This document shows positions 8,344-17,496 of a stretch of DNA of 64,000 nucleotides, one piece after another. Position numbers and translations under genes: made by a program. Position 1 is the stretch's first letter; the number at the start of each line of letters is the position of its first letter. The notes below the pieces were generated by a model. It had not been told where the DNA came from. It ran no database searches and saw only the letters and a program-made list of their open reading frames with translations. Origin of the DNA: Eisenbergiella porci (GTDB lineage: Bacteria > Bacillota > Clostridia > Lachnospirales > Lachnospiraceae); NCBI RefSeq assembly GCF_009696275.1, contig NZ_VUMI01000010.1:1-64000 (forward strand), written 5' to 3'.

Positions 8344-9228
8344 ATGTTTATACTGGATACGGAAAATCTGATCAATACATTAAAGGAAAACAATCAGACG
8401 CTGTGGGAATATGCACTGAATCAGGAGGTGGAACGCAGCGGCAGGACAGGGGAAGAGCTCAGGGAACAGATGGACCAGTCGCTTTCTGTGATGGAGCGCT
8501 CCGCGCAGAAAGCGAGGAGGGAACCGGTGCGTTCCGTAAGCGGGCTGACCGGCGGTAATGCCTGCCTTTATGAGCAGTACCGTCAGGAAGGGAAAAGCCT
8601 TTTGGGGGAGGTGGCATCGCTGGCAGTGGGCATGGCTCTTTCCTGTTCGGAAATCAATGCCTCCATGCAGTGCATTGTGGCCTGCCCTACAGCCGGCTCC
8701 TGCGGTATCGTGCCTGCGGCTGTTCTGGCATGTGCGCAGAGCAGGGGACTGGATCGGGAATGCATGGTAAATGCTTTATTTACGGCTTCTGCCATAGGGA
8801 TTATCATAGGCAGCCGGGCTACGGTTTCCGGAGCGGAAGGCGGGTGCCAGGCGGAATGCGGAGCGGCTGCGGCCATGGGTGCGGCGGCTGTTGCGGAAAT
8901 GCTGGGCGGCTCACCGGAGGCGGCATTCCATGCTGCGGCCATGGCTCTGAAAAATGTACTGGGACTTACCTGTGATCCGGTGGCCGGGCTTGTGGAAATC
9001 CCCTGTATTAAGAGGAATGCCTCCGGGGCCATGAATGCCCTGCTTTCTGCGGATCTGGCGCTGGCGGGAGTGAAGAGCTATATCCCCTTTGACGAGGTGG
9101 TGGACGCCATGTATGCCATAGGGAAGGCGATGCCCCAGTCAGTGAGGGAAACGGCCAAAGGCGGACTGGCGGTTACGCCTACGGGAATGCGGCTGAGACA
9201 CGGAAACAACAAAGGAGAAGAAAAATGA
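8344..9228 (+). CDS. sdaAA: L-serine dehydratase, iron-sulfur-dependent, alpha subunit
   Basis: Catalytic alpha subunit carrying the oxygen-sensitive [4Fe-4S] cluster. The 294-residue product starts MFILDTENLINTLKENN and has CPTAGSCGIVPAA near residue 114, with further conserved Cys in the LTCDPVAGLVEIPC segment that supply cluster ligands and the serine site. The ATG at 8344 is preferred to an in-frame ATG ten codons upstream by family alignment. It overlaps the next gene by four bases (ATGA), implying translational coupling to the deacetylase. This is the two-gene Bacillus/Clostridium enzyme type rather than the fused enterobacterial one. Confidence 0.95.
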   Translation: MFILDTENLINTLKENNQTLWEYALNQEVERSGRTGEELREQMDQSLSVMERSAQKARREPVRSVSGLTGGNACLYEQYRQEGKSLLGEVASLAVGMALSCSEINASMQCIVACPTAGSCGIVPAAVLACAQSRGLDRECMVNALFTASAIGIIIGSRATVSGAEGGCQAECGAAAAMGAAAVAEMLGGSPEAAFHAAAMALKNVLGLTCDPVAGLVEIPCIKRNASGAMNALLSADLALAGVKSYIPFDEVVDAMYAIGKAMPQSVRETAKGGLAVTPTGMRLRHGNNKGEEK

Positions 9229-10019
9229 CGGTAAAGACGAATTTATTTCCCGGCGGGGTAAGACGCGCACTAACTATGAGCTATGATGACGGACAGCTTT
9301 TTGATGTCCGTCTGGCGGCTCTTTTTGACAAATACCATATCAGGGGAACCTTTCATCTTAACAGCGGCAATATCGGTAAGGAACGTTATGTAAAGGAATC
9401 GGTGCTGGCACAGCTGTACCGCAACCATGAGGTTTCCGTACATACGGTGACCCATCCTTATCTTACGCAGATCCCCGATACGGGTGTGCTTACGGAAATA
9501 CTGGAGGATAAGAAGATGCTGGAGGCGGCCTGCGGTTATCCGGTACGCGGCATGTCTTACCCCTTCGGCGCATATTCGGAGCATGTAATCGAGCTGGCCC
9601 GCAGCTGCGGCATGGAATACAGCCGGACGGTGGAGGCCACAGGCCGGTTTGATCTTCCTGAGGATTTTATGAAATGGCATCCGACAGCCCATCATAACGG
9701 GGATTTGAAGGGACTCTGGAAGCAGTTTAAGGAACGGGATTTTGATCAGATGCTGCTTTTTTATGTCTGGGGCCACAGCTTTGAATTTGATGGTGCGGAC
9801 AACTGGGAGGTAATGGAAGAATTCTGTAAAATGGCGGCGGATCAGGAGGACGTATGGTATGCCACGAACATCCAGATCAAGGATTATGTGACAGCAGCCA
9901 GAAGCCTGGTTTTCAGTACGGACATGCACATGGTATACAACCCGTCCGCTCTTGACGTCTGGATCAGTGTGGACGGTGAGCCCGTCTGCATCCGTGCCGG
10001 GAAGCTGTGGAAAAGATAG
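9225..10019 (+). CDS. polysaccharide deacetylase family protein
   Basis: NodB-fold carbohydrate esterase (CE4-like) of 264 residues. Metal-site motifs are visible: SYDDG near residue 19 for the usual TFDDG, HTVTHPYL for the HxxxH pair near 76, and MSYPFG near 109. No signal peptide or membrane segment precedes the domain, so the protein looks cytoplasmic and may act on a soluble sugar or an imported fragment rather than on peptidoglycan. It is translationally coupled to sdaAA. The link to serine catabolism is unexplained. Confidence 0.82.
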   Translation: MTVKTNLFPGGVRRALTMSYDDGQLFDVRLAALFDKYHIRGTFHLNSGNIGKERYVKESVLAQLYRNHEVSVHTVTHPYLTQIPDTGVLTEILEDKKMLEAACGYPVRGMSYPFGAYSEHVIELARSCGMEYSRTVEATGRFDLPEDFMKWHPTAHHNGDLKGLWKQFKERDFDQMLLFYVWGHSFEFDGADNWEVMEEFCKMAADQEDVWYATNIQIKDYVTAARSLVFSTDMHMVYNPSALDVWISVDGEPVCIRAGKLWKR

Positions 10020-10192
10020 ATGCTGTCCGGACTGACCGTAATTTATCAGAAAATTTACCATAGAATGGCAGATTAGGCTTTACTGATAAGCGGAATAGTG
10101 GTAAAACTGTATTTGTGCGGCAAAGCAGCAGGACACGCCGATGTGTCTGCCTGGTTCGTTGCCCGCGGAAATCAACAGGAAAGTGAAAAAAC

Positions 10193-11092
10193 ATGGACAG
10201 CAATTTTCAGATTATCAGTGACGGCTCCTGCGATCTGCCTCCGGAGCTGGCAGAAAAAAAACACATTCGGGTGGTGCCTTTTTACGTGTCCTTCGATAAT
10301 AAGAATTATCAGAAGGAAATTGAAGAGATTGGAATCCGGGAGTTTTATCAGAAGATGGTGGATAACCCGGGCGTTTATCCCAAATCCTCCCTCCCCTCCA
10401 TCCAGGATTATTATGATGCCTTTGAAACGTACGCCAGGGAGAAGGTTCCGGTTTTCTGTATCTGCATCACCACAAAATTCAGCGGCTCCATGCAGTCGGC
10501 TCTGTCCGCAAAGAAGCTGATTCTGGAAGATTATCCTGAGGCGGTAATTACGGTGATGGATGCGACGGTGAATACGGTGCTTCAGGGGCTTCTGGTTCTT
10601 CAGGCGGCGGCCATGCAGGAGAGCGGGGCAGGGTATGAGGAAACGATTGCCAGGATCAAAGAAATCAGAAGCTCCGGCAGAATCTTTTTTACGGTAGGAA
10701 ATATGGAATACCTGAAGGCCGGCGGAAGAATCGGCAAGGTGGCCGGCGCGGCAGGCGCCCTGCTTGGAATCAAGCCGATTATCACTCTGAAGGAGGGAGA
10801 AATATTTCCTTCGGGAATCGGTCGGGTGAGAAAGAAAACCATGCTGAAAACAATTGATCTGCTCCTTGCCTATCTGCATGAGAGGGCTGCGGATATCAGC
10901 CGCTATTCCATCGCCGTAGGTTACGGCTATGACATGGCGGAAGCGCAGGAGTACCGGGCGCTTGTCCTGGAACGCCTGCGCGGTGAATACGGCGAGGTGG
11001 CTCTGCCTGTTTACCAGATTGGGGCTACGATTGGAGTGCACACCGGCCCTTATCCGATTGGCCTTGGCATTGTGGAGAAAGCCCTGCTTTAA
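10193..11092 (+). CDS. DegV family fatty-acid-binding protein
   Basis: DegV (FakB-like) proteins bind a long-chain fatty acid and can present it to the kinase FakA. This 299-residue copy starts IISDGSCDLPPELAE, the family N-terminal motif, and has ITTKFSGSMQSA near residue 90, where conserved Ser/Thr hold the carboxylate, and the GGRIGK segment near residue 180. It begins at an ATG with a weak AGGAAA site. A second DegV gene follows 84 bases downstream, so the two may load different fatty acids. No FakA gene is in the window. Confidence 0.9.
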   Translation: MDSNFQIISDGSCDLPPELAEKKHIRVVPFYVSFDNKNYQKEIEEIGIREFYQKMVDNPGVYPKSSLPSIQDYYDAFETYAREKVPVFCICITTKFSGSMQSALSAKKLILEDYPEAVITVMDATVNTVLQGLLVLQAAAMQESGAGYEETIARIKEIRSSGRIFFTVGNMEYLKAGGRIGKVAGAAGALLGIKPIITLKEGEIFPSGIGRVRKKTMLKTIDLLLAYLHERAADISRYSIAVGYGYDMAEAQEYRALVLERLRGEYGEVALPVYQIGATIGVHTGPYPIGLGIVEKALL

Positions 11093-11176
11093 AGAGCGGC
11101 TAAAAAGCCGTGAGAGACGTAACAGGCATCTGGCCTGTTTGACGAATCGGGATGAAGGTACGTAAAAAAGAAAGGC

Positions 11177-12037
11177 ATGGAGAAAATGAGTTCAATAAAA
11201 ATTGTGGCGGACAGTACCTGTGATCTGTCACCTGAACTGATCCGGGATTATGGAATTACCATTCTTCCTTTGAATATTGTGCTGGATATGACAAGCTACA
11301 GTGATGGTGAAGAGATTTCTCCGGATGAGATTTATGTCTGGGCACAGGCCAATAAACGGACGCCGAAAACAGCGGCTGTCGCATTTGACAGGGCGCTTGC
11401 GCTTGTAAAGGGCATGAAGGAAAATCAGGAGGAAGTGATTTTTATCGGAATTTCCTCAGAAATGTCCACGACCTGCAATGTGATGCGGCTGGTAAAGGAG
11501 GAGCTGGAATATGACAGAATGTTTATCATTGATTCCAGGAACCTTTCCACAGGTATCGGCCTGCAGGTACTCCGGGCTGCGCAGCTGGCGCAGGAGGGCC
11601 GGAGCGCGGAAGAAATAGTAAAGGAAATCGAGGAAGCCCGTGACAAAGTGAGAGCAAGCTTTGTCGTGGAAAGACTGGATTACCTGGCAATGGGAGGAAG
11701 ATGTTCCACTGTAACAGCCCTGCTTGGCGGAAAGCTGAACCTGAAGCCCAGGATTGAGGTCAGCCAGGGAAAAATGTCCGCCGGGAGGAAATACAGAGGC
11801 GCCCAGGATAAGGTCATCATGAAGTATGTGCAGGATATGCGTGACAACCTGCTGGCGGCGGACGGGCACAGGGTATTCATTACCCATTCCGGCTGCCCTG
11901 ATGAGGTAATCCGGCAGGTACGGGATTTCCTGGAGGGGCTGGAGCATTTTGAAGATATCCGGGTGACCAGGGCTGGCGGCGTAATTTCCAGCCATTGCGG
12001 GCCGGGAACGCTTGGCGTTTTATATTATGAGAAATAG
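11177..12037 (+). CDS. DegV family fatty-acid-binding protein
   Basis: Second DegV paralogue, 286 residues if started at 11177. An in-frame ATG at 11186 (MSSIKIVADSTCDL) is equally possible and has GGAG close upstream. Family motifs are VADSTCDLSPELI at the N-terminus, IGISSEMSTTCN near 95 and MGGRCSTVTALLGGKL near 172. Identity to its neighbour appears low, so this is an old paralogue pair rather than a recent duplication. The gene ends in TAG before a bidirectional terminator. Confidence 0.9.
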   Translation: MEKMSSIKIVADSTCDLSPELIRDYGITILPLNIVLDMTSYSDGEEISPDEIYVWAQANKRTPKTAAVAFDRALALVKGMKENQEEVIFIGISSEMSTTCNVMRLVKEELEYDRMFIIDSRNLSTGIGLQVLRAAQLAQEGRSAEEIVKEIEEARDKVRASFVVERLDYLAMGGRCSTVTALLGGKLNLKPRIEVSQGKMSAGRKYRGAQDKVIMKYVQDMRDNLLAADGHRVFITHSGCPDEVIRQVRDFLEGLEHFEDIRVTRAGGVISSHCGPGTLGVLYYEK

Positions 12038-12048
12038 TTACGGTAAAT
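12036..12048 (+). repeat. AGTTACGGTAAAT motif, copy 1
   Basis: Thirteen-base sequence overlapping the degV stop codon. The same 13-mer occurs at 21889-21901, and a one-base-longer variant at 41298-41311. It contains the small palindrome TTAC-g-GTAA. Confidence 0.5.
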
Positions 12049-12089
12049 AAAGATATGGCGCGATTTATAGGAACATATGAATGAAATGT

Positions 12090-12137
12090 GCAAAAGGGGA
12101 TACGGCTTCCGGGAAGGAAAGCCATATCCTCTTTTGT
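12090..12137. terminator. bidirectional terminator, degV end / traX remnant
   Basis: GCAAAAGGGGATA (12090-12102) pairs with TATCCTCTTTTGT (12125-12137) through a long stem with one G-T pair. T-rich ends occur on both strands. It sits between convergent units. Confidence 0.7.
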
Positions 12138-12161
12138 AATACCCCCTTTTGCACAACGGCA

Positions 12162-12633
12162 TCAGCCATTGTTTGCAAATATGTAATTCGCCAGCCAGAA
12201 CAGCAGGAAGGTATGGGCGGGATAGAAAACATAGAAGAAATATTTCAGCACGGGCCCCTTCTGCCTGTTATATCGCAGCATGAATGGCAGCGCAATGATC
12301 ATCATCCACTGTGTAGCGTTTCCTGTTCCTGATGTAAACATTTCCGAACTGAACTGTGTAATACAGGAATTGTACAAGGAATATGGCGATGAGCAGAAGC
12401 GTTCCCTTTTTTCTGTCCCGGAGGAACAGCTCAATCGTACTGATGATAACCCCGGTCAAAAACATGGGGAGGAAGATGTTATGATTGCCATATCCGTTTT
12501 CCGTTACCATGAGACAGTTATCCAGGGCATAGCCAAAAACGGTCATAAATATGCTCATCAGGTACAGGCGCAGCAGATAACGCTTCCTGTTTTTCCTGGA
12601 AAATTGGAACAGGGCGGTCAGATATGTATTTTT
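12162..12633 (-). pseudogene. TraX-family membrane protein, truncated and frameshifted
   Basis: Minus-strand remnant of a TraX-family (acyltransferase-like) integral membrane protein. The family C-terminus is readable as KYFFYVFYPAHTFLLFWLANYI before the stop at 12162. A single-base shift near 12345 separates this from the upstream frame, which reads hydrophobic segments such as FLPMFLTGVIISTIELFL and extends upstream to about 12633. The N-terminal half is absent, and the remnant overlaps the last codons of the minus-strand AGCS gene in another frame. This suggests that a deletion joined the two. Confidence 0.72.
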
Positions 12634-13919
12634 TTCCGCAGCGCAAACAGTGCCAGCACATTAGGGAAGACCATGATTCCATTAATCAGATCCGTAAATC
12701 CCCAGACCAGATCCATGGGGAGTACCGCGCCAATATAAATCATGACTATATAGCACAGATGATAGGAGATAATCCCGGTCTCCCCGAACAGGTATTCCAC
12801 AGCGCGTTCCCCGTAGTAGCACCAGCCGATGAGGGTGGTAATGGCGAAGGCCACCAGAGCCAGGGACAAGAGCGGCGCGCCGCCGAAGGGAAGGTAGGTA
12901 AAGGCGGCGGAGGTGAGGCTGGCGGAGCCAAAGCCCCGGATGGATGCCGGGTTTTTCTGAATGTTGGTGACGATAACCAGCCCTGTAACCGCGCACATGA
13001 CTACAGTATCCCAGAAAACCGCCGTCATGGAAATCAGGCTTTGTCTTCTGGGATCCCTGGTTTCGGAGGAAGCGGCGGCAATGGCTGCGGTGCCGATGCC
13101 GGCTTCATTGGTGAACAGTCCCCTGGCAATGCCGAAGCGGGCGGCGCTTTGCAGCGTGCTTCCGATAAAACCGCCTGCGGCCGCTTTTGTCCGGAAGGCG
13201 CTGCTTACAATCAGTGATATTCCCGAGAGCAGGAAATCCCTGTTCAGGACAAGCAGATACAGACAACAGGCAATATAGAAGAAGCCCAGAGCCGGAACCA
13301 TGCGGGTGCAGAATTTGCCGATGGATTTGACGCCGCCCAGAATGACCAGGCCGGCGGTAAATGCTGCCAGAATGCCAATGATATGCGGTGATACGGGAGC
13401 AATGGTGTTCACCGCCTCCGTGATAGCGGAGGACTGTGTGGTGCAGCCCACCCCAAATGCGGCAAAGAGGGCACAGAGTGCGTAAACGATTCCAAGCCCC
13501 CGGCAGTGCAGCCCTTTTTCCAGGACATACATGGGACCGCCCACATAGGTTTTGTCAGGCTTCTGCTTTTTAAAAAGTACGCTGAGATAGCATTCCGCAT
13601 AGCAGGTAGCCATGCCAAGAATACCGGTTATCCAGCACCAGAACAGCGCACCGGGGCCGCCGATGGCAATAGCGGTGGAGACGCCCACAATATTACCGGT
13701 TCCAAGTGTCGCCGCAAGTGTTGTGGCAAGCGCTGCAAAACCGGACAGATTGGCGCCCTTTCCCTCTTTTTCCGGGGTTACGGACAGGCGTATGGCCTTC
13801 AGGGTGAGTTTTTGGGGGAACTTCAGTTTCGTGGTAAAATACAGATGGGCGGAGGAGAGGAGTATAAGAACGGGAAACCCCCACAGCAGTTGATTGATGT
13901 ATTCCAGAATGGAAAGCAT
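12618..13919 (-). CDS. AGCS-family sodium:amino acid (alanine/glycine) symporter
   Basis: Inner-membrane sodium-coupled carrier for alanine or glycine, 433 residues with about ten hydrophobic segments. The family signature is seen in GFAALATTLAATLGTGNIVGVSTAI near 60-85 and in ARGLFTNEAGIGTAAIAAA near 270. It reads from 13919 down to 12618. The C-terminus (NVLALFALRKKIHI) is short and abruptly basic, and the traX remnant begins in these same bases, so the natural tail may have been replaced by a deletion. The core transport region is complete. Function is likely but not certain. Confidence 0.88.
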   Translation of the reverse strand: MLSILEYINQLLWGFPVLILLSSAHLYFTTKLKFPQKLTLKAIRLSVTPEKEGKGANLSGFAALATTLAATLGTGNIVGVSTAIAIGGPGALFWCWITGILGMATCYAECYLSVLFKKQKPDKTYVGGPMYVLEKGLHCRGLGIVYALCALFAAFGVGCTTQSSAITEAVNTIAPVSPHIIGILAAFTAGLVILGGVKSIGKFCTRMVPALGFFYIACCLYLLVLNRDFLLSGISLIVSSAFRTKAAAGGFIGSTLQSAARFGIARGLFTNEAGIGTAAIAAASSETRDPRRQSLISMTAVFWDTVVMCAVTGLVIVTNIQKNPASIRGFGSASLTSAAFTYLPFGGAPLLSLALVAFAITTLIGWCYYGERAVEYLFGETGIISYHLCYIVMIYIGAVLPMDLVWGFTDLINGIMVFPNVLALFALRKKIHI

Positions 13920-14031
13920 ACGGGCCTCACAGTTTTTTCTATACTATATGCGGCCGGGGACAGGGATATGTATGCAGGCTGAACGTGGGGAAGCTCTGCC
14001 AAGCCTCCCGCCTGAAGAGGGCAGAGCCATC

Positions 14032-15144
14032 CTACAGAAGGAAAAGGGCAAGGCAGGTAAGGGCTGCCAGGAAAACAAGGTTCAGCCCGGTGAAATGGGA
14101 AAGGTAGCGTCCTTTTTCGCATCTTGGCGTCTGTGCATATTGTTTATAGGAAATCAGGCTGGCCAGGGAAGCGATAAGTGTGCCCAGCCCTCCGATGTTC
14201 ACGCCTACAAGCAGGGGCAGATAATTTTTCGTAAAACCGGAAAGCAGGATGGCGGCCGGTACATTGCTGATGCCCTGGCTGGCAAGAATGGCCACAGGAA
14301 GCTCATGGCCGGAAAGCACTGTGCGCAGAAGGTCAACGATCACAGGCAGACGCCCTATGTTTCCGATGAAGATAAAGAAAAATACAAAGGTCGCAAGCAG
14401 CCCGTAATCAGCTCTGCGCAGAAGCCCGCGGTCAGTAAAAAGCAGTACAACGGTAACGATGACAAGAACCGCCTGCCAGCATATTAAATGAAGCACGCAG
14501 CCAAGGCACAGGAAGAACAGCAGTGTATATGTGATTAGGGGCCGTCGCCGCATCGGCCCGGTTTCCGCGAAAATCTCCTGCACATAAACCTTTTCTCCCG
14601 GCTTTAGGAAGAGGAAAAGAAGCAGCAGCAGCGCGGAAAGCAGTGTATAGGGAAGCATGATTCCCAGGAATCCGGAAAAGCTCATGCCGGACAGACTGTA
14701 AAGATAAAGATTCTGCGGGTTGCCGATAGGAGTCAGCATACTGCCCAGATTGGCTGCAATGGTCTGCAGGACGATGACAAAAACCATCAGCTTTTCCTGT
14801 CCTGTAATTGTGAGAATCAGCACGGTAAAGGGGACAAAGGTAATCAGAGACACATCATTCGTAATAAGCATGCTCATAAAAAAACACAGGAATATAAGGA
14901 CGCCCGCCAGCTGCCTTGTATTTTCCGTTTTAGACAGTACAAATACGGCCAGCTTCTGAAAAAAGCCTATTTGCTGGAAGCCGTTCATCACGCACATCAG
15001 GGAAAAAAGAAGGGCGAGAACGCGGAAATCTATGTAGGAAAAATAGGCGGTGTCCGGAGGAACCAGAAATGCGGAGATTATGGCAAGAATACCGGATATG
15101 TAAAGTACAGGATCTTTTTTGAATGTAGTACGTATTTTTTTCAT
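14032..15144 (-). CDS. SLC13 / CitMHS-like anion permease
   Basis: Integral membrane permease of 370 residues in the ion-transporter superfamily that includes SLC13 dicarboxylate, ArsB and citrate carriers. About ten hydrophobic segments are visible. The family-type re-entrant motifs are LITNDVSLITFVPF near residue 94, TPIGNPQNLYLYS near 142 and SQGISNVPAAILLSG near 285. The last two have the NP and NVP signatures of the sodium/anion site. It is upstream of, and codirectional with, the AGCS gene on the minus strand, 112 bases apart. The substrate is not identifiable. Confidence 0.82.
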   Translation of the reverse strand: MKKIRTTFKKDPVLYISGILAIISAFLVPPDTAYFSYIDFRVLALLFSLMCVMNGFQQIGFFQKLAVFVLSKTENTRQLAGVLIFLCFFMSMLITNDVSLITFVPFTVLILTITGQEKLMVFVIVLQTIAANLGSMLTPIGNPQNLYLYSLSGMSFSGFLGIMLPYTLLSALLLLLFLFLKPGEKVYVQEIFAETGPMRRRPLITYTLLFFLCLGCVLHLICWQAVLVIVTVVLLFTDRGLLRRADYGLLATFVFFFIFIGNIGRLPVIVDLLRTVLSGHELPVAILASQGISNVPAAILLSGFTKNYLPLLVGVNIGGLGTLIASLASLISYKQYAQTPRCEKGRYLSHFTGLNLVFLAALTCLALFLL

Positions 15145-15484
15145 TGGGAAACCTTTCTTCTGCAGGGGACTGGGGCTTATCCGTCTCGTTTTTACGTCAA
15201 AAATTGCAGCTGCCTGGTTACTTCACAGTTACTGCGCCCGCATCCAAACAGTTGCCAAATATTTACCATTGCCAATCATAATCCACAGAGAAAGGTTCGT
15301 CAATCGGCTTTTTGCCGAAAAAGCGACCACAAATTTGACGCATCGCTTATGGACAGGGCAATCATTGTAACGTACAATAAAAAGAACAGGAATTTCAGGC
15401 TTGGTAATGCATAAATATTCATATGAGCTGCGGCTGTATGCATGACTGTATTCCGCGCCGGAACGCAGATAATGGGGGGAGAAG
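15145..15484. other. divergent intergenic region with motif and operator-like repeat
   Basis: 340 bases between the minus-strand permease and the plus-strand MATE gene. No convincing coding sequence is present. It holds one copy of the GTAACTGTGA motif on the minus strand (15223-15232) and a perfect ATTGTA-acg-TACAAT inverted repeat at 15364-15378, about 105 bases before the MATE start, which could be a regulator site. Neither promoter could be placed with confidence. Confidence 0.4.
15223..15232 (-). repeat. GTAACTGTGA intergenic motif, copy 1
   Basis: The motif reads on the minus strand toward the SLC13-like gene, about 80 bases before its start. It is part of a five-copy set at 26577, 41586, 42896 and 62186. 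Confidence 0.55.
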
Positions 15485-16828
15485 ATGAAAAAGTACAGTA
15501 AGGAAAATATACAGACGGTGCTGAAAATGGCATGGCCGTCCGTACTGGAGTCATTTTTTGTTGCGCTTGTGGGAATGGTGGACTCTTTGATGGTAAGCCG
15601 CGTGGGCGCGCATGCGGTGGCTGCGGTAGGGCTGACTACCCAGCCGAAATTTATCGGACTTGCCATGTTTATTGCGGTGAATGTATCTGTATCCGCACTG
15701 GTTGCCAGACGCAAGGGGCAGAAGAACCGGAGGGGCGCCAATGAGGTTTTGTGCGCGGCGAGTGTGTTTGTTCTGGTGATGTCGGTAGCGGTCAGCCTGA
15801 TCTGCGTGGCTTTTGCAGATCCGATCATCCGGCTGTGCGGTTCGGAGGAAGCTTCCCATACGGAGGCCGTGCAGTATTTCAGAATCATTATGGGCTTCAT
15901 TATTTTTACTGTTGTCTCTCTGGTGGTTAACGCGGCACAGAGGGGGGCCGGAAATACAAAAATTGCCATGAAAACCAATGTGGCGGCCAATGTGGTAAAT
16001 GTTATTTTTAACTATCTGCTGATAGAGGGGCATTTCGGCTTCCCTGCGCTGGGAGTTTCGGGAGCGGCCATCGCCACGGTAATCGGCAGCGTGGTGGGCT
16101 GCGTTATGAGCCTCGTAGCCGCCTACAAAGGGGACTTTATCAGTATTCCCTATATGTGGAAGGAGAAAATACGGCCAACGCTGGAATCCGCAAAGAGCAT
16201 GATAAAAATCGGTTCCAGTGTCCTGGCGGAACAGCTTCTCGTAAGAGTCGGCTTCCTTTCCGTGGCTGTAATGGCGGCAAAAATGGGAACGGCTGCCTTT
16301 GCGGCCCATCAGGTGGGAATGAATGTAATGAGCCTTTCCTTTTCCTTTGGGGACGGCATGCAGGTGGCGGCTGTGGCGCTTATCGGCCAGAGCCTTGGGG
16401 CAAAGGACGTAGAGATGGCAAAAAAATACGGAGGGATCTGCCAGAATATCGGGCGGATGATCGCCGTTGTGCTGGCGGTAATCTATCTGTCCTGCGGAGC
16501 TTTCCTGTACCGGCTGTTCTTTACGGAACCGGAGATCATTGCCATGGGAGTGGAAATCATGCGGGTTATCGTGGTAGTGGTGCTGCTGCAGATTGCCCAG
16601 GTTATCTATATGGGCTGCCTGCGGGGCGCGGGAGACGTGATTTACACCACCATCGCTTCCACCATCAGCGTAACAATTGTAAGGCCTATTGCCAGTTATC
16701 TGCTCTGCTATACCGCCGGGCTGGGAATTATCGGTATCTGGTTCGGCGTCTGCGCCGATCAGCTGGTGCGGTTTATATTGACGAGCCTGCGGTTTAGATC
16801 GGGGAAGTGGACGAAGATTAAGATATAG
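15485..16828 (+). CDS. MATE-family multidrug efflux transporter
   Basis: Cation-coupled multidrug and toxin exporter in the cytoplasmic membrane, 447 residues with twelve predicted hydrophobic segments in two halves. Family features are WPSVLESFFVALVGMVDSLMV near the N-terminus, the matching second-half start EQLLVRVGFLSVAVMAAKMG near 245, and the loop AAHQVGMNVMSLSFSFGDGM. The start ATG follows GGGGGGAGA. It ends with TAG, and a degraded methyltransferase lies 44 bases downstream. Confidence 0.92.
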   Translation: MKKYSKENIQTVLKMAWPSVLESFFVALVGMVDSLMVSRVGAHAVAAVGLTTQPKFIGLAMFIAVNVSVSALVARRKGQKNRRGANEVLCAASVFVLVMSVAVSLICVAFADPIIRLCGSEEASHTEAVQYFRIIMGFIIFTVVSLVVNAAQRGAGNTKIAMKTNVAANVVNVIFNYLLIEGHFGFPALGVSGAAIATVIGSVVGCVMSLVAAYKGDFISIPYMWKEKIRPTLESAKSMIKIGSSVLAEQLLVRVGFLSVAVMAAKMGTAAFAAHQVGMNVMSLSFSFGDGMQVAAVALIGQSLGAKDVEMAKKYGGICQNIGRMIAVVLAVIYLSCGAFLYRLFFTEPEIIAMGVEIMRVIVVVVLLQIAQVIYMGCLRGAGDVIYTTIASTISVTIVRPIASYLLCYTAGLGIIGIWFGVCADQLVRFILTSLRFRSGKWTKIKI

Positions 16829-16872
16829 GAAAAAGGAATGGCGTTCAACAGTAAGTAAGAAAGGCGGATAAT

Positions 16873-17403
16873 ATGAAATTACCAGCAGGACTGGATAAAA
16901 ATGAAGAACGACAGAAAGAGCTCGTTGAAAACTGGAACAGCAGATCGGATGAATGGTATGCCTAGTGGGACTATGAAGCTTTATTCCGGGAGTTGGAAAA
17001 GGATCCTTATATCGCTTTTCCAAAGGCAATAGCGGCTGTGATGAAAGAATATGTTCCTGATTTGAAAGGTAAAAAAGTATGTGTCCCGTCCTGCGGCGAC
17101 AGTGTGGCTGTGTTCGGCTTTCAGGCGCTTGGGGCCAAAGTTACCGCCGCGGATATCTCCTGGAAACAGGTTGAAAATGGAAGAAAAATTGCTGAGCAGA
17201 GGGGCCTGGATATTACCTACTATTGTTCGGACAGCATGAAGCTGGAAGAACTGGCGGACGAAACCTTTGATTAGGTTTATACCTCCAATGGCGTGCATGT
17301 CTGGATACATGATTTGGGTACGATGTATCAGAATTTCCACCGGATATTGAAGGAAAATGGCCACTATATTATGTTTGATACACATCCGTGGAGCGGTAGC
17401 TGA
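16873..17403 (+). pseudogene. SAM-dependent methyltransferase with two in-frame amber codons, C-terminus lost
   Basis: A class I methyltransferase frame starts at an ATG with AAAGGCGGA upstream and reads through as one frame for 176 codons. TAG occurs at 16963-16965 (after DEWYA) and at 17272-17274 (after DETFD). The SAM-binding segment KKVCVPSCGDSVAVFGFQALG and the acidic loop VTAADIS are well preserved. The downstream part (HRILKENGHYIMFDTHPW) runs out at a TGA, where family members continue for about 70 more residues. TAG ends many healthy genes here, so stop-codon reassignment is unlikely and the gene is probably dead. Confidence 0.8.
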
Positions 17404-17496
17404 ATCATGACTTGGAATTACAGGTGGTACGTATGAAGAGGCGGGTAGAACTAAGAGCTTTCGGAACAGCAGAATTGAATACACGCGTTGTGACTT

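Noticed and set aside
12280-12738. Plus-strand open frame of 152 codons across the traX region
   Set aside because: The minus strand has clear TraX-type membrane sequence in two frames. The plus frame has no start signals and no similarity.
15551-17029. Long minus-strand open frame of about 490 codons opposite the MATE gene
   Set aside because: It is a shadow of the MATE coding sequence, rich in His, Arg and Tyr, has no ribosome binding site and matches no family. The plus-strand protein is a clear transporter.
16963-17274. TAG read as pyrrolysine or another amino acid
   Set aside because: Many intact genes in the window stop at TAG (for example trkA, trkH, uppS and both degV-flanking genes), the gene is not a known pyrrolysine protein, and its C-terminus is also lost.
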